From an uncultured Acidobacteriia bacterium (lineage in GTDB: Bacteria > Acidobacteriota > Terriglobia > Bryobacterales > Bryobacteraceae): 64,000 nt of DNA. The stretch lies in NCBI GenBank assembly GCA_903900705.1, contig CAIUOG010000057.1, positions 62,001 through 126,000 on the forward strand. The letters are read 5' to 3'. Within the stretch, counting starts at the first letter, position 1; each line of letters opens with the position of its first letter. This document shows, one piece after another, positions 25,849 to 33,119 of this stretch. Under the pieces are notes generated by a model. The model saw nothing but the letters and a program-made list of their open reading frames with translations. It ran no database searches and was not told the origin of the DNA. A program made the translations under genes and the position numbers.

Positions 25849-26943
25849 ATGCGCCCTGTTTTTCCCGCGATCCTGTGCATGACCCTGGCCGCCGCCACCA
25901 CCCAGGCGGCCGACTGGTACGTCCGGGCGGCGCCGCAGACCGTGGTGATCGGAAATTACTCGGCCGCCACCCCGTCGGTCCTCACCGTCAAGTCCGGGGA
26001 TTCCGTCCAGATCGAAACGGTCTCCGGCAGTACGAAACTGTTCCATGACCTCGGCCTGAAGGATGCCGAAATCCCTCCGGCGCTCGCCGCCATTGAGCGC
26101 GATGTGAAAGATCGCGGCCCGGGCGGCCACATTCTGACCGGCCCGGTTTTTATCGACGGCGCCGAACCGGGCGACACGCTGGAAGTCCATATCGACCGCA
26201 TTACGCTCCCCGTGCCCTGGGCCTACAACGCCTTTCGCATGACCGCCGGGTTTCTGCCGGAGGATTTCCCGCACTCCGCCTCGAAGCTGATCCGGCTCGA
26301 TCTGAAGCGCAACGTCGCGCTGTTTGGCCCCGGCATTGAACTGCCGCTGCGGCCGTTTTTCGGCAGCATGGGCGTCGCGCCCCCGGCGACGGCCGGCAAG
26401 CTCAACAGCGCTCCGCCATGGCTGCACGCCGGCAATCTCGACAATAAAGAACTGGTCGAGGGGACCACGCTTTACATCCCGGTTCATGTCAAAGGCGCCC
26501 TCTTTCAGGTGGGTGACGGCCATGCCGGGCAGGGGAATGGCGAGGTCGATATCACCGCCATGGAAACCCCGCTGAACGGCATATTCCGGTTCATTGTCCG
26601 TAAAGACCTGCATCTGAAATGGCCCCGCGCGGAAACTCCCACTCACTACATCACCATGGGCATGGAAGAAGAACTGGTGGTGGCGGCGAAGCAGGCCGTG
26701 CGGGAGATGATCGACTTCCTCGTCACGGAAAAAGGCCTCAGCCGTGACGACGCCTACATGCTCTCCAGCGTGGCGGCGGATTTCTCCATCACGCAGCTGG
26801 TCGACGGCAAGAAAGGCGTCCACGGCATGATCGCGAAATCCATCTTCGTCAAACCGCCGGTTGTGCCCGCCGTTGTACCTCCGGTTGTACCTCCGGTTGT
26901 ACCTCCGGTTGTTCCACCAGCCGTCGTTCCCCGCCCGAAGTGA
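25849..26943 (+). CDS. Acetamidase/formamidase-family protein, exported, with Pro/Val tail
   Basis: A 364-residue protein from ATG 25849; the same frame is open far upstream but that part is antisense to GH28. A signal peptide covers about residues 1-21. The FmdA_AmdA domain (about 25-335) has the GPVFIDGAEPGDTLEVHI segment near 100-117 and the VGDGHAGQGNGEVD metal-site motif near 222-235. The family hydrolyses short amides such as formamide. Homologues are mostly cytoplasmic, so the signal peptide suggests a periplasmic form. The C-terminus is a repetitive Pro-Val tail of about 28 residues made by a 12-bp tandem repeat. Confidence 0.85.
   Translation: MRPVFPAILCMTLAAATTQAADWYVRAAPQTVVIGNYSAATPSVLTVKSGDSVQIETVSGSTKLFHDLGLKDAEIPPALAAIERDVKDRGPGGHILTGPVFIDGAEPGDTLEVHIDRITLPVPWAYNAFRMTAGFLPEDFPHSASKLIRLDLKRNVALFGPGIELPLRPFFGSMGVAPPATAGKLNSAPPWLHAGNLDNKELVEGTTLYIPVHVKGALFQVGDGHAGQGNGEVDITAMETPLNGIFRFIVRKDLHLKWPRAETPTHYITMGMEEELVVAAKQAVREMIDFLVTEKGLSRDDAYMLSSVAADFSITQLVDGKKGVHGMIAKSIFVKPPVVPAVVPPVVPPVVPPVVPPAVVPRPK
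26857..26916 (+). repeat. Five imperfect 12-bp tandem units encoding a Pro-Val tail
   Basis: The unit is CCGGTTGTACCT. Two identical central copies at 26881-26892 and 26893-26904 are flanked by variants differing by one to two bases. Each codes for Pro-Val-Val-Pro. Being a multiple of three, copy changes keep the frame and alter tail length only. Confidence 0.88.
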
Positions 26944-26953
26944 CGGCGCAAAT

Positions 26954-28426
26954 CTACCGGGCCAGCAGCGCCATCTTCATGCCGTGCGCTTCCCAGCGCC
27001 GCACCACCCGCATGGAAAGCATCCGCGCCACTTCATCCGGACTCAGCGCCGGCTCAAACGCGTAGAAACGGTTCATGAACGCCCTCACCCAGCCGATCCG
27101 CAGCAGGTGCAGCGGATCCCATGTGGTGTCGTACACCACCATCAGGTCCGGCCGCCGACCGGTCATCGCGCGGATGTCGGAAGCGCGAAAGCCCTTCAGT
27201 TCCTTCACGTCGCGCGGCAGCGAGGTGTAGCCGTACTCCTCGTGTCGCAGCGCATCGGCCATCGGGAAAGTGGTGGCGATCATGCCCGGGCGCAGGTCAA
27301 TGGCCCCCGCCACCTGCCGTTCCAGTTCCACGAAGTGGACGAACGCCAGGTTGTTTTCAAACGGAAACGAATAGATCGGGTTCACGCCGTTGGCCACCAC
27401 CAGACAGGCCAGCAGGGCCGCCAGCGCTCGTTTCCGGGGTACGGGCAGCAGTGCCCGGAACGCCACGGCGAACGCGATGTAGACCACTGGCAAAACCGGC
27501 AGCAGGTACCGCTCCAGCACCGCCCCGCCCAGCGCGCTCACCGCCAGCACGTTTACGGCGACAAATGTGGCGGCGATTCGCCACGGACGGCTGCGAAACA
27601 CCGGCATCCGGCGCATGGCCCAGAGCAGCACGGCGGTCCCGATAAAGTGGCCGGTTCCAATGAAGAGGTAGTACAGCCGCCGCAGCAGCGCGAAACCGAA
27701 CCGGACAGGATGCAGCGGATAAAACAGGTTGTAATCGGTAAACTCCGCGTTTCCCAACCAGTGCCCGGTACCGGCCCGCAGAATCACCAGCCACACGGCC
27801 AGCGCCCCGGCCGGGGCCAGATACCAGAGTGCGATCTTCCAGCGCTTCTCCATCACCAGCCAGCCGGCCAGTACAATCACCGTGGCCAGCCCGGTTTCCT
27901 TCATCAGCACCAGCGCCACACAGGTGAGGGCGGACATGCGGAACCGGTCCTGCAGAAACAGCAGCAGCGCCAGAATCGCGAAGCACATGGCCGGCATATC
28001 CAGTTGCGCCAGCATCGCCTGCGCGAAGAACAGCGGTGAGATGGAGATCATCACCAGCACCGCAAACCCGGGCGTGCCGGTGGCCTCGCGGGAGAGTTCG
28101 ATGCCCAGCAGGAAAGTACACAGCACCCCGAACGCGGCCAGCAGCAGCATCGCCACCCGCGTCGCCGCGATGGAGAAGCCGAAAATGTGCCAGAAAAGCG
28201 CCAGATAGGCCATCACGCCCGGCGGATGTACGTTCGGCAGAGTGCTGTGCGGAATCAGCGCGCCCGAATGAAACAGATCAAGCGCCGCCGGGATGAACTG
28301 CCCCGTCTCATCCCAGTAAAACGGCGTATAAAGCAGCGGCCCGTGCGACAGCACCGTAAACAGCGCGATCAGCGCATAGACCAGAGCATACGTCTGCCGG
28401 CGAACCGGTGGGCGGGGGCGAATCAT
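26954..28426 (-). CDS. Membrane glycosyltransferase, GT39/ArnT-like (GT-C)
   Basis: A 490-residue polytopic protein with about 10-11 TM helices. The first periplasmic loop carries WDETGQF near residues 39-45, the D-E pair that is catalytic in GT-C enzymes of the PMT/ArnT type. A soluble C-terminal part (about 360-490) follows the last helix. Such enzymes transfer a sugar from a polyprenyl-phosphate donor to protein, lipid A or another acceptor outside the cytoplasm. The acceptor cannot be inferred here. The gene is convergent with the acetamidase (10 bp) and 21 bp after the DUF3467 gene on the same strand. Confidence 0.8.
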   Translation of the reverse strand: MIRPRPPVRRQTYALVYALIALFTVLSHGPLLYTPFYWDETGQFIPAALDLFHSGALIPHSTLPNVHPPGVMAYLALFWHIFGFSIAATRVAMLLLAAFGVLCTFLLGIELSREATGTPGFAVLVMISISPLFFAQAMLAQLDMPAMCFAILALLLFLQDRFRMSALTCVALVLMKETGLATVIVLAGWLVMEKRWKIALWYLAPAGALAVWLVILRAGTGHWLGNAEFTDYNLFYPLHPVRFGFALLRRLYYLFIGTGHFIGTAVLLWAMRRMPVFRSRPWRIAATFVAVNVLAVSALGGAVLERYLLPVLPVVYIAFAVAFRALLPVPRKRALAALLACLVVANGVNPIYSFPFENNLAFVHFVELERQVAGAIDLRPGMIATTFPMADALRHEEYGYTSLPRDVKELKGFRASDIRAMTGRRPDLMVVYDTTWDPLHLLRIGWVRAFMNRFYAFEPALSPDEVARMLSMRVVRRWEAHGMKMALLAR

Positions 28427-28447
28427 GTTGGCCCTGCGGGAGCAAGA

Positions 28448-28762
28448 CTATTGGACGAAGCTCGCGCCGGCCCGCGGTTCCAGCCGGATCTCACCAAAAG
28501 CCGCCTCATACTGGCCCACGTTCTGCTGCAGAACGCCGAGCAGCGCCTTGGCCTGCTGCGGGCTCACGTAAATGCCCTGGAAATTTCGGATGTGGACGTT
28601 TTCCGGCGCGTTGGGCTCAATGTTGCCGAACATCAGAAAGAAGTCCCAGAGGTTCACACGGATCTGGACGCTGTTGGCATAGGATTCGCGGTAGTCGGCT
28701 GCCTTCTCAAGGAGGATCCGGGGTTGGGACGGTGTCATTGCCTCAATCGTACCGTACGCCAT
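28448..28762 (-). CDS. DUF3467 family protein
   Basis: A 104-residue protein with the DUF3467 features: YANSVQIRVNLWDFFLMFG near 28-46 and VSPQQAKALLGVLQQNVGQYEAAFG near 66-90. The function of the family is unknown; members are small soluble proteins. Start could be ATG 28762 or ATG 28738 (residue 9); neither has a strong ribosome binding site. It diverges from the RsbW-like/STAS pair and precedes the GT39 gene. Confidence 0.78.
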   Translation of the reverse strand: MAYGTIEAMTPSQPRILLEKAADYRESYANSVQIRVNLWDFFLMFGNIEPNAPENVHIRNFQGIYVSPQQAKALLGVLQQNVGQYEAAFGEIRLEPRAGASFVQ

Positions 28763-28795
28763 CCACCGTAAAAACCCGCTCGTTTGAAACAGATC

Positions 28796-28825
28796 TTGAC
28801 TTTACAGCGTCCGGCATTTTATGGT
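28796..28825 (+). promoter_or_regulatory. Sigma-70-type promoter for the RsbW-like gene
   Basis: TTGACT at 28796-28801 and TATGGT at 28820-28825 are separated by 18 bp. Both are close to the housekeeping consensus. The promoter lies inside the longest possible reading frame of the downstream gene, which supports a later start near 28877. Confidence 0.5.
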
Positions 28826-28876
28826 GGCCTTTCGTCTTCCATCGCAAAAAAGAGCGGCGGGGACCGCGGCGCGGAA

Positions 28877-29338
28877 TTGAAAACAGTGGAAATCGGTGAA
28901 CAGGCAGTAATCGACCAGGACTACCCCTCCACGCTGGAGAGCGTCGATCTGGCGGAAGCTTCCACCCTGGAAGCGGCCGCTCAGGCGGGTTTCGACGAGG
29001 ATGAGCAGCACCGTATCGGCATGTCTCTCCGGGAGTGTATGGTGAACGCCGTAGTGCACGGCAACCGGTACAACCGGAACAAAATCGTGCACATCCGCGT
29101 CCTTCGAAGCAGTGAACGGTTTACAATCCAGATTACCGATCAGGGCGAAGGCTTTGAAGTCAAAGAAGTTCCCGATCCGCTGGATGAGACGAATCTGCTG
29201 CGTCACTCCGGTCGCGGCCTGTTCCTGATGGGCGCGTTCATGGATGATGTGAAGGTCAGAAAGATCGAGCCCACGGCAACACAGCACTCGGGCACGGAAG
29301 TTACGTTAGTCAAGAACGTTGGGCCGCGCGAGCAGTAA
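28877..29338 (+). CDS. RsbW-like anti-sigma-factor kinase (HATPase_c_2)
   Basis: About 153 residues from TTG 28877, with GTG 28886 also possible; a frame open back to 28784 is less likely because a promoter lies within it. It has the GHKL ATPase blocks: N-box ECMVNAVVHGNRYN, G1 ITDQGEGFEV and G2 HSGRGLFLMGAFMDDV. Members bind a sigma factor or other partner and phosphorylate a STAS antagonist. The STAS gene follows 41 bp downstream, completing a partner-switch pair. No sigma factor or PP2C phosphatase is nearby, so target and signal are unknown. Confidence 0.82.
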   Translation: MKTVEIGEQAVIDQDYPSTLESVDLAEASTLEAAAQAGFDEDEQHRIGMSLRECMVNAVVHGNRYNRNKIVHIRVLRSSERFTIQITDQGEGFEVKEVPDPLDETNLLRHSGRGLFLMGAFMDDVKVRKIEPTATQHSGTEVTLVKNVGPREQ

Positions 29339-29379
29339 CTGCCAGCGTGGTAATTTAAGAAATTCTTCGAGGAGCGCAA

Positions 29380-29724
29380 ATGAGCGTTAAACTGAATACC
29401 CGCCAGGTGGGTGACGTTACGGTGATTGATGTTTCCGGTCGCATTACTCTCGGGGAAGGATCGAGCGCACTGCGCGACGTCCTCCGCGATCTGACGGCCA
29501 AGGGCAACAAGAAGATTCTCCTGAATCTCAGCGAAGTTTCCTACATTGACAGCTCCGGGATCGGCGAGCTGGTTTCCGGCTTTACCTCGGTTGCCAATTC
29601 GGGTGGCACGCTCAAACTGCTGGGCCTCACCAAGCGCGTCAAGGATCTTCTCCAGATCACCAAGCTCTACACCGTGTTCGACGTGCACGAAGAAGAAGCG
29701 CACGCTATCCGCAGCTTCGCCTAG
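29380..29724 (+). CDS. STAS-domain anti-anti-sigma factor (RsbV/SpoIIAA-like)
   Basis: A 114-residue single-domain STAS protein with a good GAGGAG ribosome binding site. The phosphorylatable serine lies in SYIDSSGIGELV near residues 55-66, the standard DSSG context. Unphosphorylated antagonist sequesters the kinase and frees its partner; phosphorylation by the upstream RsbW-like kinase reverses this. The gene ends the transcript: a strong terminator begins 30 bp after the stop. Confidence 0.9.
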   Translation: MSVKLNTRQVGDVTVIDVSGRITLGEGSSALRDVLRDLTAKGNKKILLNLSEVSYIDSSGIGELVSGFTSVANSGGTLKLLGLTKRVKDLLQITKLYTVFDVHEEEAHAIRSFA

Positions 29725-29753
29725 ATCTTCGCGCAACACGTTTTGAAAAAGAG

Positions 29754-29808
29754 CCGGGACCGGCTCCGCGGCAGTTCGCGCGGAGAACCGATCCCGGTTT
29801 TTTATTTT
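29754..29808 (+). terminator. Rho-independent terminator after the STAS gene
   Basis: The left arm CCGGGACCGG-CTCCGCG pairs with the right arm ending ATCCCGG (one G-U pair and a two-base bulge), loop near 29771-29778, followed by the T-rich run at 29797-29808. It separates the partner-switch genes from the Uma2 gene. Confidence 0.85.
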
Positions 29809-29830
29809 AGAATCAGGAGGGTAAACACTG

Positions 29831-30406
29831 ATGTCATCCCAACCGATTCCCCGGATCACGCCCGAAGAGTACCTCCGGCGGGAGCGGGTTGCCGAATTCC
29901 GCAGCGAGTTTATTGACGGACAGGTCTTTGCCATGGCTGGCGGGACCATGAACCATGCGAGGATCATCGGCAACGCCCTCGGCAACCTTCGCGAACTCCT
30001 GCGCGGTACGGGCTGCGAGGTCTTTTCAGGGGAACTGCGCGTCTGGAGCGAGACGCATCGGATCTACACATACCCCGATGTGGTGGCGGCCTGCCGCCCT
30101 TATCAGTTTCAGGACGCCACCCGGGACACCATCACCGATGCCGCGCTCGTGATCGAGGTCCCTTCGCGTTCGACGGCCAACTACGACCGTGGTGAGAAGT
30201 TCCGCTTCTATCGCTCGCTCCCGTCTTTCTCCGAATATCTGCTGCTCGCTCAGGACACAATCCGCGCCGAACACCACGTCCGCCAGCCCGATGGCGGCTG
30301 GCTTTTTCATGAACGGACCTCTCCGGACGACGGGATTGACCTCAAAGTCACCGGCTGCCGGATACCGCTCTCTTCGTTTTACGAATCGGTCGAATTCGAA
30401 GGCTGA
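29831..30406 (+). CDS. Uma2-family (DUF820) putative restriction-endonuclease-like protein
   Basis: A 191-residue protein opening with ITPEEYLRRERVAEFRSEFIDGQVFAMAGGTMNHARI, the Uma2 signature. The PD-(D/E)xK-like core shows YPDVVA near 77-82 and LVIEVPSRSTANYDRGEKFRFYRSLP near 105-130. The family is abundant in cyanobacteria and acidobacteria and has a nuclease fold, but its biological role is not established. SD sequence AGGAGG lies 9 bp upstream. It stands alone between two intergenic gaps. Confidence 0.88.
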   Translation: MSSQPIPRITPEEYLRRERVAEFRSEFIDGQVFAMAGGTMNHARIIGNALGNLRELLRGTGCEVFSGELRVWSETHRIYTYPDVVAACRPYQFQDATRDTITDAALVIEVPSRSTANYDRGEKFRFYRSLPSFSEYLLLAQDTIRAEHHVRQPDGGWLFHERTSPDDGIDLKVTGCRIPLSSFYESVEFEG

Positions 30407-30678
30407 CGCCGCCGGCGTTCCCGGAGCCAAAATAAGGCTCACGAACCAGCGGCCTTCTGCCGATAGACAGGCAGGAGGCTGAATCTGACGCTGCTCTGTC
30501 CCGAACCCGAAATCGCCGTCACGGCGCCGGTCCCCGCGGGCGGCAAAACGGCTCTGCTTTTCCGGCTCAGCATGGTCGCCTGCGCACCACTGGAACATTC
30601 CGGGCAGCCCGTTCCCACCGCACTCGTCCGCTGATCCACGCTCTTGCACGGAACAGGGAAGCTGGTAAGCTTACCCGC
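30407..30678. other. Intergenic region without a supported gene
   Basis: These 272 bp have no convincing gene on either strand. A minus-strand frame ending at 30439 contains a CPEC motif but has no clear ribosome binding site or similarity. GAGCC-N7-GGCTC near 30435 could form a weak hairpin. A 12-bp palindrome lies at the right end. Confidence 0.6.
30664..30675. promoter_or_regulatory. 12-bp perfect palindrome before the FliB-like gene
   Basis: GGTAAGCTTACC is fully self-complementary and ends 3 bp before the ATG at 30679, where a Shine-Dalgarno site would normally be; none is seen. It could be an operator or a small RNA hairpin. Confidence 0.4.
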
Positions 30679-31926
30679 ATGCTCCCGCCACCAAACCTTC
30701 GCCATACCGGGGCATACGCCGCCTTCCGCTGTATCGGGTCCGCGTGCGAAGACAATTGCTGCTATGACTGGTCGATTCCGGTGGACCGCCGGACCTATGA
30801 GATGTACCAGACCTGCGGCGATGAGGGTTTGCGGCCTCAACTCCGCAAACTGATCACCATCCGGCCCGCCGGCGGAATCGACCAGGACTACGCCCGCATC
30901 AACCTCGTCAACAATCAATGCCCCCTTCTGCATGAAGGGCTGTGTTCCGTTCACGCCGGCCTCGGGGAGTCCTACCTCCCCGAGGCCTGCGCCTCGTTTC
31001 CGCGCTCCGCCGTCATCATCGATGGCGTTCAGGAGAATTCCCTCTTCCTTTCCTGTCCGGAAGCCGCGCGGCTGATCCTTCTCGACCCGGACCGAAACCG
31101 GATTGGCGAGTACCCGGCGGAAGACCCACCCAACCGCGTGGCCGACTACGCCCCGGTTCTCGATTCCACCCCGTATCCCGATTTCCATGAGGTTCGCGAA
31201 CTGGTGCGGCAGCTTCTGCGCGCCACTTCGCTTCCCCGCTGGCGTCGCATGGTAATTCTGGCCCGCTTCTGCGAAGACCTCAACGCGGCTCTGGCGGGAC
31301 GGGGCGGGAGCGTTGCCGAACGGATACGTTTCGCGCGCCAGGCGATGACCGAAGAACCCGCACCCCTGCCAGAGCCCCCTGCCGCGCGGCTCGAAATCCT
31401 GCTGGAACTTCTGGTCGGGCGGCTGTCCACGGAATTCACGCCCAGGCCCTTCCTCGAATGCTACCGGGAATTCATGGCGGGCCTCGACTGGGGTCCGCTC
31501 TCCACCATAGACGACATTGCCGTCCGCCACAGTGCCGCCGGAAACCACTTCGCGCGGTTTGAGGCGCGGTATCCGCAATTCCTGGACAATTTCCTCATCA
31601 GCTACGCCACCCGCACGGTTTTCCCTTACGGCCACCGGGACACCGATCCCCGGACCATTCAGAAGATCCGCATCGACTATGTGGAAAACGCGATCCGGGA
31701 ACAGTACCTTCTGCTTGCCGTTCACTACGCAGCCGTTCGAACCCTGCTGATTGGCATGGCCGCATTCCATCGTGGTGGCCTGACCGCCGAACACGCCGTC
31801 AAACTGGTGCAGTCTTATGCCAAGGCGTACCTGCACAGCGGATCTTACGCGTCCCATGCGCAGCAGATCCTGTCGTCGAACGGAATCCAGCTCGCGACGG
31901 AAGCCACTATCCTGTTTGCGGAGTGA
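30679..31926 (+). CDS. FliB/YkgJ-type cysteine-rich protein (flagellin lysine-N-methylase family)
   Basis: A 415-residue protein. The N-terminal cysteine motif CIGSACEDNCCYDW near residues 18-31 and the second group CPLLHEGLCSVHAGLG-x-YLPEACASFPR near 82-110 define the FliB-like family, named after the Salmonella flagellin lysine methylase and thought to hold a metal or Fe-S site. The remaining two thirds are helical without a known motif. No flagellar gene is in the window, so a different methylation or redox substrate is possible. It is convergent with thiS, 3 bp between stops. Confidence 0.78.
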   Translation: MLPPPNLRHTGAYAAFRCIGSACEDNCCYDWSIPVDRRTYEMYQTCGDEGLRPQLRKLITIRPAGGIDQDYARINLVNNQCPLLHEGLCSVHAGLGESYLPEACASFPRSAVIIDGVQENSLFLSCPEAARLILLDPDRNRIGEYPAEDPPNRVADYAPVLDSTPYPDFHEVRELVRQLLRATSLPRWRRMVILARFCEDLNAALAGRGGSVAERIRFARQAMTEEPAPLPEPPAARLEILLELLVGRLSTEFTPRPFLECYREFMAGLDWGPLSTIDDIAVRHSAAGNHFARFEARYPQFLDNFLISYATRTVFPYGHRDTDPRTIQKIRIDYVENAIREQYLLLAVHYAAVRTLLIGMAAFHRGGLTAEHAVKLVQSYAKAYLHSGSYASHAQQILSSNGIQLATEATILFAE

Positions 31927-31929
31927 GGT

Positions 31930-32142
31930 TTAGCCCCCGCCGACGAACATCACGATTTCAATCTCGGACTCCGGCGTCAGCTCCGTCGCATTCCAAAGCT
32001 CACGCTTCACAATGGCCCGGTTGTACTCCACCGCCACCCGCTCCGGGGCCAGTTCCAGCGCCTTCACCACACCCAGAAGTGTCGTTCCGGCCTCGAAACT
32101 TCGCTGCTCCCCGTTTACTGTAACCCGAAATTCGTTCGTCAA
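31930..32142 (-). CDS. thiS: Sulfur carrier protein ThiS
   Basis: A 70-residue beta-grasp protein starting at TTG 32142 and ending in VMFVGGG; the C-terminal Gly-Gly is adenylated and thiocarboxylated to carry sulfur for thiazole synthesis. VTVNGE at the N-terminus and VAVEYN and IVKRELW in the middle are typical ThiS positions. ThiG, its partner enzyme, begins 31.6 kb away at 63733. The gene diverges from nuoA across 72 bp; a TATAAT sequence on its strand lies about 16 bp before the start codon. Confidence 0.88.
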   Translation of the reverse strand: MTNEFRVTVNGEQRSFEAGTTLLGVVKALELAPERVAVEYNRAIVKRELWNATELTPESEIEIVMFVGGG

Positions 32143-32157
32143 GAGATCCCGTGGATT

Positions 32158-32165
32158 ATTATAGT
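32158..32165. promoter_or_regulatory. Shared -10-like element between thiS and nuoA
   Basis: ATTATAGT reads TATAAT on the minus strand (32163-32158, thiS direction) and TATAGT on the plus strand (32160-32165, nuo direction). Neither has a convincing -35 at 16-18 bp, so this is a candidate only. Just downstream in the nuo direction TGGGTT-AAA-AACCCA (32169-32183) forms a small inverted repeat. Confidence 0.4.
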
Positions 32166-32214
32166 CCTTGGGTTAAAAACCCATCGGAAACTTCCTGCTC
32201 TAAACGAAACGACG

Positions 32215-32658
32215 ATGCCTACTAGTCCGGCTGAACAATGGCTCCCTGTGTTGCTGCAGATGGCCCTCGCGATGATTATCGCGGCTGCGCTTGTCACCCT
32301 GTCTTTCGCGATCGGCCGTAAGGTCAAAAACCGCGTGAAAGACATGCCCTACGAATGCGGTATCGCGCCAACGGGCGACGCCCGCGAACGGTTCAGCGTC
32401 AAGTTCTACCTTGTCGCGATGCTCTTTATCCTCTTCGACATTGAAGCGATCTTCCTCTACCCCTGGGCTGTGGTCTACCGGCAATTGAAGATGTTTGCCT
32501 TCCTCGAAATGCTGCTGTTCGTTGTTTTAGTCCTCGCGGGCTTTTTCTTCATCTGGAAGAAAGGGGTTCTCGACTGGGCTGAGGGCGAGCGCGTGAAAGC
32601 GCCCACCACTCTCGGCGGCATGCTCGAAGAAGTTCCCGCAAAGGCGTCCGTACGATGA
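32215..32658 (+). CDS. nuoA: NADH-quinone oxidoreductase subunit A
   Basis: A 147-residue membrane subunit with three TM helices and the NuoA signatures YECGI near residue 46 and FYLVAMLFILFDIEAIFLYPWA near 64-85. It opens the complex I operon. The usual next gene, nuoB, is missing: nuoC starts inside the last codons (4-bp overlap). Confidence 0.95.
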   Translation: MPTSPAEQWLPVLLQMALAMIIAAALVTLSFAIGRKVKNRVKDMPYECGIAPTGDARERFSVKFYLVAMLFILFDIEAIFLYPWAVVYRQLKMFAFLEMLLFVVLVLAGFFFIWKKGVLDWAEGERVKAPTTLGGMLEEVPAKASVR

Positions 32659-33116
32659 TTCCCGAGTCTCTCCTATCCAATCCGACGGTAGCCGCACTGG
32701 CCGACCTCGCGACTGCCGCCAAGTTTGAATTCGACGAACTGACCGTCGAAATCGACGCCGCGAAAATCGCCGAAGCCCTCGGGCGCGTCAAGCGCGATCT
32801 GAAATTCGAACGCCTTACCTCGGTCACCGGCGTGGATCGCTTCCCCGCCGAACCCCGGTTCGAAATCGTCTATCATTTGCAGTCCATTGCTAACAAGGCC
32901 CGCCTTCGCCTGAAAGCCCGGGTTTCCGGCGCGAATCCGGAAATCGAATCCGCGAGCACCGTCTATCGCGGTGCGGAATGGTATGAGCGCGAGACCTTTG
33001 ACTTGTTCGGCGTGCGCTTCCTGAACCACCCGAACCTGACCAGAATCATGATGCCCGAAGACTGGGAAGGGCATCCCCTGCGGAAAGACTACCCGATTAC
33101 GGGTATCCGGTACTAA
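32655..33116 (+). CDS. nuoC: NADH-quinone oxidoreductase subunit C
   Basis: A 153-residue peripheral-arm subunit of the 30-kDa family. The C-terminal signature ERETFDLFGVRFLNHPNLTRI near 112-132 and GHPLRKDYP near 140-148 are intact. It is separate from nuoD, unlike the NuoCD fusion of E. coli. The ATG overlaps nuoA by 4 bp and nuoD follows after 3 bp. Confidence 0.95.
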   Translation: MIPESLLSNPTVAALADLATAAKFEFDELTVEIDAAKIAEALGRVKRDLKFERLTSVTGVDRFPAEPRFEIVYHLQSIANKARLRLKARVSGANPEIESASTVYRGAEWYERETFDLFGVRFLNHPNLTRIMMPEDWEGHPLRKDYPITGIRY

Positions 33117-33119
33117 CAC

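Noticed and set aside
26857-26916. The 12-bp repeats as a CRISPR-like array
   Set aside because: No spacers; the units are contiguous and in frame within a coding sequence.
30439-30639. Minus-strand small open frame with a CPEC motif
   Set aside because: No clear ribosome binding site, no second cysteine pair and codon use only weakly biased; not enough to call a gene.
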